DNA of 64,000 nucleotides from NCBI GenBank assembly GCA_019188255.1, contig JAETXT010000001.1, positions 2,046,001 to 2,110,000 of the forward strand. The letters are read 5' to 3'. The DNA comes from Verticillium longisporum (Eukaryota > Ascomycota > Sordariomycetes > Glomerellales > Plectosphaerellaceae). A program made the translations under genes and the position numbers. Below, piece after piece: positions 55,870 through 64,000 of the stretch. The notes below the pieces were generated by a model that was not told the origin of the DNA, made no database searches, and saw only the letters and a program-made list of their open reading frames with translations. The number at the start of each line of letters is the position of its first letter. Positions within the stretch are counted from its first letter, which is position 1.

Positions 55870-57833
55870 GCGCACAGTCGCCCCGCGAACAGGTACGGCG
55901 GACGGCGGTATTCATAGTTGGGCGTATGGGTATGCAGAGGAGATGGGACCTCGGTGATTCGAGGGCGAAAGACCATTCATGGGTTGTTACAAAGGGCTCG
56001 CTTCGGAAAAGCGCAAGACGAGACCACGATGCAAATGGACACATTTCACGCGAAATCCGCGAAACCGTCTGCTTACCTACTCTTCGTTCCCGTACGACTC
56101 GCTCACCCCGATGCGACGGACGGATGAGGGGCTCCATAATGCTGGACCACCCACGTTGGGCCATTTCCGTGATCCAGGGCCTAGAATCGCTTCGATCGCC
56201 GATCATGTCGACCACTCGAAAATTCTCACCATCGCAGTTTGTTGACGGGAGCCTCAGGGCTAACTGGAGCAGGGAGAGATCGGCACATGAGAGGCCAAAC
56301 CCCTCGCTAGGTACGCGCCGCTTGGCCAAGTGGCCAACTGAAGGCTCGAATGCTGCTGTTGAACAATGAGGGGATATCGACGCGAAAAACCACAGAAGCT
56401 CAAAGCGCGTCAAAGCAGTGTCTCAAATGCCCCAAATCACGGTGACGGGTCGATTCGAACAAGACAGCGCCCTTGTCGTCATGATGCACGGAAGGATGCT
56501 GACTGCAAACCGTTCGATGACGGCAACGCCATGGAGTCTCACCGCCAGATGGCATGGTGGCGGCATCAGGCTTCCCATCACATCTCGCCCGTGCCGCAAG
56601 CAGCGGGCGCCTGGCTGTGAGTGCCCTCTACTCCTCACGAAGAAGCCTTGCCTTCACAGCGGCCTGCAGCCTGATGCAATGCACACGAAGGATCCACCGC
56701 GGTGAAATGCCCCCTCAACTCAACGCGGAACCCCCCCTGTTCAGCACGCTTCATAAGCCCAGCCACGAACCTGGCCAACCCCCGCCATCACCATCGATGA
56801 CATCACTGCCGCTATCGTGATCTCTTGTCCTACCAAATTGCCATGCCGGTTTGCTAAACCCCTCATGCCCTTGACCCCTCGACCCCTCGGCCCCTCGACC
56901 CCTCGATTACCACCCAGTCGGCCAAGCGGGGGTTATGAAGCGCGAGCGAGCCGTATCACGATGCTGTCCACATAGGTCATCGTGCAGGGTCGTCTGTAAT
57001 CTGGACGACAGCAAGCAGACGTCGATGAATTTTCCCCTGTTGCCTCCCGATTCTCCACTATTCCTGGGTTAGCAACGCGATGGTCCGAGACCCAACCGCA
57101 AGCGTCATCCTCAGCGTCCAGAACACTGGAATGTGGTTCCTCGGTTGCAGCAAGCCCATGTCTTTCCTTCTATCAGCAAGGGGGAGAGGGCCAAGAAGTC
57201 GCCTGGTCTAGTCGAGAGGCGAAAGGTCGGACAAACCGACATGGCGGCTCTGCTAGGGTTTCCAAACCTCGTGTACGGTGCCTGAGACTGGAGGGAGGTG
57301 GTGGGGGGGGATCAGAATGTGATTCCGCGCGCTAAATGTCCCGATTTGATGCGCCGTCTCGATTTGGGCGCGATTGCCATGTTTCTTGCCTCTTGCTCGG
57401 TGTCGAGTCGGGGGAGGCCCTGTCGTCGGCGGCGTGCTGGACCCTGTCAACCTGTTCAACCGCCCGTCTGGCGTCTGTCCCCCCGCCGAAGCCATGCACG
57501 GCTTCTGCCGCCCTCTGACGTCTTCCTGCTTCTGCCGCCACGGCTAGATGCCTTTTTCTGGACCCGTCATCGTGAAAGGAATTGGCCATGCTGGACGCTA
57601 TCGGTCCCTTGTCCGTCATGATGGCGTTCTGGCCTTCACCCCCTTTTTCGTCTACATAAGGAACGAGGGTCCGTTCCGTTGCCTCTTGATCTACCTGCTT
57701 GAGACTCTACTCGCATAACAACGACGACACCTCACATCGGCTACGACTGCTCTGAACAACAGACAGTCTCTTCCGACTCTCTCGACACCACCACCAACAG
57801 ACTCCGACTTTGACCGACACACCAGACTCCACC
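55870..57833. other. Intergenic region with 9-bp repeat
   Basis: About 2 kb without a supported gene. A GACCCCTCG-type tandem repeat lies at 56872-56906. The last 150 bp (57690-57833) are CA-rich, a leader for the HAD phosphatase gene, and a TATA-like ACATAAGG is at about 57653-57660. Confidence 0.4.
56872..56906. repeat. GACCCCTCG tandem repeat
   Basis: Four imperfect 8-9 bp units (GACCCCTC, GACCCCTCG, GCCCCTCG, ACCCCTCG) in intergenic DNA. Confidence 0.85.
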
Positions 57834-58884
57834 ATGCCTATCGCCATCACACCCCCCGAGACCCCGGTCCAGAAGGACCTCTCCACAGTTGTTCAGGTCC
57901 CGCCGCCAACGGAGAACAAGAAGCGCAAGATCATCTGCTTCTCAGGTACGTGAGATCGACAGCAGAGTGGACCGCAGACTTGGCGATACTAACCTTGGCT
58001 GCCTTGCCCCAGATTTCGACGGCACCATCTTCATGCAAGACACGGGCCACATCCTCTTCGACAACCACGGCTGTGGCGCCGAGCGTCGCGAGATCCTTGA
58101 CGAGCAGATCAAGACGGGCGAGCGATCATTCCGCGACGTGTCGGAGGAGATGTGGGGATCCCTCAATGTGCCCTTTGACGACGGCTTCGAGGTGATGCGG
58201 TCGACGCTTGAGATCGACCCTGCCTTCCGCGCCTTCCATGCCTACTGCCGCCAGCACGGCATCCCCTTCAACGTCATCTCGGCGGGCCTCAAGCCCATCC
58301 TGCGCCGCGTGCTCGATACGTTCCTCGGCGAGGAGGCCTCGGCGCACATTGACATTGTGGCCAATGAGGCGGACATCACGGACGACGGCTCGGCGTGGAA
58401 GCCCATCTGGCGCCACGACAACGAAATGGGCCACGACAAGGCCCTGTCCATGGCCGAGGCGCGCGCCCAGGCCGAGGAGGCCCTCGTCGGCGACGACGGC
58501 TCCGTGCCCCTCATCGTCTACATCGGCGACGGCGTCTCGGACCTGCCCGCCGCGCGCCAGGCCGATGTGCTCTTCGCCCGCCGCGGCCTGCGGCTCGAGG
58601 AGTACTGCCAGGAGAACGCCATTGCCTACACGGCCTTTGACACGTTTGCCGACATCCAGGCCGAGATTGAGAGGATCCGCGACGAGGACGACAAGAAGAC
58701 GGCCGGCAAGGGCATGCCCGCGCGCTTCAACCCACGCGCCAACATGTGGCGCCGCGTGTCGAGCCGGAACGCCGTGCCCCGCCTCGCCGTGCTGTCGCCG
58801 GGCATCGAGAAGGACCTGGCCGATGTGATGAAGACGGCTCTCATCGAGGAGACGGTCGTGCCGGTGCCTGCCGCCGTCAACTGA
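57834..58884 (+). CDS. HAD-superfamily phosphatase (phosphoserine-phosphatase-like)
   Basis: Exons 57834-57945 and 58013-58884 give 327 residues. The intron splits the catalytic motif: exon 1 ends CFS plus one base and exon 2 restores DFDGTI, so the nucleophile is D38 and the acid/base D40. Later motifs are VISAGLKP (Ser of motif II), a conserved Lys near HDKALSM, and YIGDGVSDLPAA (motif IV acidic residues, about 209). This is the PSP/PHOSPHO-like C1 type; the cap region is FRDVSEEMWGSLNVPFDDGFE. Related fungal proteins are annotated as phosphoserine phosphatase or diketo-phosphopentane phosphatase, and substrate cannot be told here. A C-terminal extension of about 70 residues (RFNPRANMWRRVSSRN) goes beyond the HAD core. 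No signal peptide. Confidence 0.85.
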
Positions 58885-61800
58885 TCTGTTCCATCTTCTT
58901 TGTCTTCTTCTTCCTTCTTCATCTTATGTTCTAGGGACCAGCGGCGCAAGGCATGGGCATATGAGTATATTTTGACTTGGCGTTCAGGCATACGTAGAAC
59001 GCATGGGTACGAACACCGCTGGGGGAGACCTCTCACCGAAATGGTGATGCACAATGCTTTACATTACGGATCATCATAGACACTACCATTGAAAAGTGTT
59101 TCCTCTTATTTCACGGCGGAATCCAATTCCATCCTGACATGTATGACATGCTATGCGTACTTGTGCATACCCCAAGCAACAGTCAGGAGAGAGAGCCGAC
59201 AGTACCCGGATAGCCGTCATCTCCACTAAAAGCTTCTGCGTGCTCGTGTTCACTGCAAACATGGCATCTTTAAGCCTTTACCGCAGCTGTCGCGCACGCA
59301 TCTGGTTCAGGGCGCAAACTTAGACCTGGATTGGCTGGCTTGACAAGGGTTGGGCAAACCCGCCTCAGATGCATGGCAACGAACCCGAGGACGCGGGGCA
59401 TCTAATATTGGGACAGGCAATTCAGGTGAGCTTCTATTGGAGAGCGTGGATGGTGATCTCGGATGGCAAAATACGCATTTCGGCTGCTCGGTCAGTGAGA
59501 CAGCGAGTAGGCCAATTGAAGCTGTGCCGCCGTCTTCTCCTCCAAAACTGGCTGGACATGGATGGTTTCAATTCTATTGTGTTTTTCGTTCATTCCCGTG
59601 GACTATTAGACAACGCCCAGCCGGCTACTTGTCATGTGAAGACAGATGTTCCAGGTCCCAACGGACTCTTTCACAACCCCGCGATGCTGGGATTCATCGA
59701 AAAGAGGCAGCCGGCCAAGGAAAATTAGTACTCAGGTCTGGCGGTGACGTTTCGCTTGTCAAGAGCCGCGCAACCTTGCCAAGGAATTGCCAAGGAAAGA
59801 GATGGCTTGGCGATAAGGGTCCCGCTGGAACCGTTATGTTGGGGAAGACGAACAGAACGGCCCCCCTCAAAAGACATCTACGTAAACGATGGATGGCAAG
59901 ACGGCTTCTGTCTGTCGATAGGATGAGAGGGGAACCGCGTGAGGGACGGGGGTAACCCCGCTACGGAGACGGAGTTGAGGGATATCCGTCCGGCTGGCAG
60001 AATCGGAACCAAAGTCGACATCGAAGAACTGGCCTCATTGGATACAGGCTCGCAAGCATGGGGTTCCGTCGCCGTTGGAAAGCCCGAGAAGCTCTAGCTG
60101 GTCAGCTGAGGTGTCCGTCTGCCTGCTCGTGTGCTACCTTCAAGAATCAGTTCAAGAAGGCCTGTCATGAACTCTGATCCCCCTTGGTCCAAATCACCAG
60201 AGAACGACACGTCTTAGACAGCAAGTGTCTGCCCTACCAATGATGTTAACGGTCAGCGATCTGTGCCACAAGAGGAGAAGAGAGTAGTCTATCGCTGAGA
60301 CCTACAGCACAGACGAGGTAGTGTATGCAAGTTCCTGTCGAGCGGCATCAGGAAGAGTTCGGTCCAATCCGACCCCGCCTCTGTTACAGTAGCTTTCTCT
60401 CGTCAATCCCTCCACCCTCCTTGGACCTGGACCTGGGGTTAGAAGCTTGCCCCTCCCTCCACTCGCCTCTTGCGATGCCGTGTTAAGTGCGCCATAAAAT
60501 CCCACCTCGGCCAGATGCTATACATGCGCCGATGCTGTGGATGTCAGCATAGAGCAGCGGAATCAGACACAGTGTCTTTGTGCAACTCTTCGATGCAGTT
60601 TATGTACCTTCGTCGTAGGCCTGTGCGACTTGATAACATGACGCTGGGTCCTTGTCCCTGCTGTGCCACCACCTAACTGACTGGCATCTGTTGGTGCCTA
60701 GAGGTCGGTAGCAAGTTCGCTAGACAAGCTCGAGCCCATGTGGTCCAGGTTCGCCTCAGCTCAACACTGGTGTGTCAGCCGTGGGCGCTCGCTGGTCTCA
60801 GCCTCCGCCGGTCCGTCGCGCGTTGTCAGTTTTCACTCCATCGCCAGGCTCAGCCAAGTCATTCCGACACTTTGTGGCTCGTAATTTGTAGTGGGCATGC
60901 AGGCCACGTCTTGCCTGCAGTGACCGAGGCGTTTGATCGACGAGGCGTCCGCTGCTGACACCCACCACGAACTGCAAAGCTGATTCGAGCAGCATGGCTT
61001 TCTAGGGGGGTGGGGGGGAAAGGTTGTCCCGAGGAATTCTTTTCCCCTGCCAATTGATGAAAGATGAAAGAAATGCCAAAAATGGCCTTTCGTGCCTTTT
61101 CTGCATGTCGATATTTGACTGTCGCATCTCATCCCGAAGGAACAAAATCTCTCACGCTAAGCCATGGGTTGGACACTCTTCTCTGTCCCCGTGTCGCTCT
61201 TGTGGTTACTGATGGTGCTATGTGCCGTGCTCCGATGTATCCGTCAAGCTGAAAAGGGGGGGGGAGATCGTGTTGTAGAGCTACAGTGTTTGAGCTGAAC
61301 AGTAGTGATCAAGATACCAGATATCTTCCCCAAGACGGCCTCCTAGCCACTTGCCCACCCAGGTGACTACCTTCCTAGGTATGCTGATTTCAGCCAGGCA
61401 GGTACCACAGCCAGGGGAGGTGCGGTGCTGAGGCAAAGTAAAGTGCAGACGACTCATCGTCAGTTGCCCCTCACCCTCTCACCCCCCTCCTTCCCTTGGA
61501 TTCCTACTCCACAGTGAGATGCCAACAGGAGGTACCTTCCCCTCGAATCCTTATCCATCGCTCGGATTGGCAGGTCCCGTTGGTACGGAGCTTGGATCAC
61601 CATCGTCACTTCCCCCAGTTTACACTGCTTTCTGATGTATCAGGCACCTGTCCATGGGGTCATTCAGAGACAGGGAAATCGGGTACTCGGTTGCTCGGGT
61701 GTCAGTGCAAATCGAGCGGGTGCACTATTCTCAGTAGCACTAAGGACACTAAGACGTCCAGGTCCAGGTCCCGCCGCCGTTCCCCATTTCACCCCTCAAG

Positions 61801-62894
61801 CCTCAGAGCCCCCCCCCAATCTCCTCCACCGCTACCAGAAGCGTCCGTTCCCGATCCTGAGGACCCACGAGCTTGAGAAGCTCGTGCCTTCCCTTTCCCA
61901 ACAATGATTTACGCCTGCCTCACTGGCAGGCATAGCTTCTGACCTGACCTCACTGACCTCCCTCTCTCGCTTGCCCTTCTCTCCCTCGTCTTGTCTGCCT
62001 AGGTACTTACCTCGCCTACGTACCTACCTTACCTACCCAGACTTGAGCTCGCATCTTGACCGTCATCTGTTCCCTCTCTTTCTGCCTTTCCCTCTTCCAC
62101 GATCACTTCTTGTCCTCGATAAATCTCCTGTGTTCCATCCCACAGCTTTCTTGCGTCCACCTTTCGTCCCACATGCGAGGCACACAACCCCTGTGTCCCT
62201 GTGGGCTGAAGCTTGACCACTGCTTTCTCCCCTGAAGTACAGCTGTCCTGTCCCTCGAGCTCCCCTCCGCCGTCACCTTGCCTGGACCACCGTCTTGACA
62301 CGAATTCCTCGTTCCTCGATTCGACCGACGATCTGCCCACAAACGAGCTCAGAACCTCAAAGCTTGGCCGATCCCTTACACGTTACGAAAGAGCGACGTC
62401 AATGCCAACCCACCATTTCACCTGCTGAGCCGCACCATTCCCTACAGAGTACGCGCATCGCCATCCTCGAGCCTCCACTGTCTTGGCGCAGCACATCCGC
62501 CCCCATCGCCTTGTACCGCTACAATTTACAGAACCCACGCCCCCTGAATACGGTAGCGGTACTGCCCTCGAAGCCTGGCCCCGATCACCTACGTCACCCC
62601 CGCCTCGGCCCGTCCGGCGTGACACGTCTGTTGCGTATGCTTTTGCATTGGCATTGACAAGTCGTCTGGCACCCAAACCCCGTCTCGGTCCATACGCGGT
62701 TTACCTCGCCTGTAACCTACGACTCGCCCGTCCCACGCACCCGTTCACAGCCCACACCCACAACCCACCTCGTAGCCTGCAGCACCGCAGCCTGGGTGTG
62801 CTGCGCTGAGCCACCCGTTTACCTTACGGCATTGGTTCGCTGTCGATTCTGGGAGCCCTTATTGTAGGGGTTCCCCTCCCCCCCGTCGCCCAAC
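58885..62894. other. Four-kilobase region without a supported gene
   Basis: No frame shows family features, and overlapping frames on both strands look random. Visible structure: G-runs at 61008-61018 and 61256-61264, TACC/AGGTA repeats at 61368-61385 and 61998-62038, and a strongly CT-rich stretch (about 61440-62890) leading to PSD2. The latter is probably a long leader, perhaps with an intron. A noncoding RNA cannot be excluded. Confidence 0.4.
61998..62038. repeat. TACC/AGGTA repeat in the PSD2 upstream region
   Basis: CCTAGGTACTTACC then TACGTACCTACCTTACCTACC; a member of the dispersed intergenic set. Confidence 0.8.
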
Positions 62895-64000
62895 ATGGTT
62901 CGCATCATCCCGACACGTCTAAAGTCCGCTTCCTCCCTCAACAACAGCCGCAGCAACAGCCCTAGGCGGTCCAACAGCAACAGCAACTCCGTCTCCAACA
63001 CGGCCAATACTTCCAGCAATAACAACACCAACGGCACTGGCAAGTACCAGTCGCGCACTCCCTCCAGGATGGGTAGCGATCTTTCCGCCAAAGACAAAGA
63101 CACCGGCCTGACCTTGAAGGTCGTCATTCTGCGTGTACGTCACTTGCATGCGCCAACCCAGCGCCGGCCTCGCAGCAACAAAATCTGTAGCCCTCAATTG
63201 CTGACATCCGCTCTCCTTCTCTAGGCTCGCAATCTAGCCGCGAAAGATCGCAATGGAACATCAGACCCCGTACGTCCAGAGGCTGACATTGACCTGATAC
63301 CTCAGACGAACATCTACTGACGTGGCCCTCTTCTCAGTACCTCGTCCTCACTCTTGGCGAAGCCAAAGTGGTAACCCACGAAATCCCAAAGACTCTCAAC
63401 CCAGAATGGAACGTCGTTGAGGAAATGCCCGTCACATCTCCCGAGTCTCTCATTCTCGACGTCATCTGCTGGGACAAGGACAGGTTCGGCAAGGACTACA
63501 TGGGCGAGTTTGACGTTCCTCTGGAGGAGCTCTTCACCGCCACCAAGACAGAGCAGGAACCCAAGTGGTATTCTCTCCGAAGCAAGCGCCCTGGCAAGAA
63601 GACGAGCGTCGTCTCCGGCGAGGTCTTCCTACAGTTCACCCTCTTCGACCGCACGAACACCGCTGCTAGCCGTGAACAGATTTTCGAAAAGTTATCGGCC
63701 ATTGTCCAGCAGGTTCCTGTGGGCTCCCGCAACCAGACACCACTCATGACGCCCTCTCTCACAGCGTCGCGTGGCCCCCTGGGCGAGCCAGAGGGCGCTC
63801 GGCCGGCGCCGATTGACCCGACTGACCTAACGCCTGATGACGAGGAAGATGAGGATGACGACGATGGCGACTCTAGCCTGTCCGACGATGAAGAAGACTC
63901 CACCAAGCCAGAGGTCATTGAGAAGAGGAAACGTCGTCTACGTATCAAGGGTCTCCGAAGACGGAGGAGAAAGGGCGGCAATCAGTTCGAGTTCAACAAC
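62895..64000 (+). CDS. psd2: Phosphatidylserine decarboxylase 2 proenzyme, N-terminal part (cut by window end)
   Basis: PSD2 converts phosphatidylserine to phosphatidylethanolamine in Golgi, endosome or vacuole membranes. Exons 62895-63134, 63225-63269 (only 45 nt) and 63338 onward. After a Ser/Asn-rich start (MVRIIPTRLKSASSLNNSRS), a C2 domain spans about residues 74-190: LTLKVVILRARNLAAKDRNG, TSDPYLVLTLG, KTLNPEWNVVEE, DVICWDKDRFGKDYMGEFD. The Asp residues in these loops fit calcium binding. The 45-nt exon encodes the first calcium loop. After EQEPKWYSLRSKRPGKKTS, an acidic linker (DDEEDEDDDDGD) and a basic block (KRRLRIKGLRRRRRKGG) follow. The catalytic domain with its self-cleavage motif lies beyond the window. 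Identity rests on the N-terminal pattern typical of fungal PSD2. Confidence 0.82.

Noticed and set aside
59350..59955. 201-codon plus-strand frame in the large gap
   Set aside because: Composition is random-like, three overlapping frames are open over the same stretch, and no motif is present.

Overview
The window is nuclear DNA from a filamentous ascomycete, most likely a sordariomycete. The reasons are densely packed genes on both strands, short introns (50-120 nt, mostly GTAAGT-like donors, CTAAC or CTGAC branch sites, CAG/TAG acceptors), GC-rich codons, CT-rich leaders, and a gene set with typical fungal forms (fungal MIC12, mS35, an Fhl1-type forkhead factor, a C2-domain phosphatidylserine decarboxylase). 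I see no transposon, CRISPR array, rRNA, convincing tRNA or secondary-metabolite cluster. Most genes are housekeeping.

Layout: 0.7-6 kb, a mitochondrial PPR protein, a Cwf18/CCDC12 splicing factor and a zinc-knuckle SR-like protein. 6.9-14.4 kb, an R3H/SUZ protein, eIF3f and UTP25. 14.7-22.3 kb, mitoribosomal bL17m, MIC12, a small unknown, a fatty-aldehyde dehydrogenase and mitoribosomal mS35. 23.9-26.7 kb, two unknowns, one with a polyglutamine tract. 28-32 kb, an amino-acid permease and a UBR7/Mlo2-like protein. 32.7-40.3 kb, MCM2 followed by a large multi-pass membrane protein. 42.7-44.4 kb, two small membrane proteins. 45.4-51 kb, a molybdate transporter and the Fhl1-like factor. 51.4-64 kb, an unknown, epsilon-COP, a HAD phosphatase and the start of PSD2. 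About 4 kb before PSD2 hold no recognisable gene.

Two themes stand out functionally. Several genes serve mitochondria (PPR, bL17m, MIC12, mS35), and bL17m and MIC12 share a divergent promoter. Several serve RNA processing and translation (Cwf18, zinc-knuckle SR, R3H/SUZ, eIF3f, UTP25, Fhl1). MCM2 carries a compact cluster of G1/S MCB elements in its upstream region.

The most interesting direct observations are: (1) an apparent AT-AC intron splitting the zinc knuckle of the SR-like gene; (2) at least ten reading-frame disruptions in conserved genes, mostly single-base losses in short homopolymers, which points to uncorrected indel errors in the assembly, with real mutation as the alternative; (3) a compensated frameshift pair in the Fhl1-like gene that hides two AT-hooks; (4) a dispersed palindromic TACCTACC/GGTAGGTA element confined to intergenic DNA; (5) the MCB cluster before MCM2.
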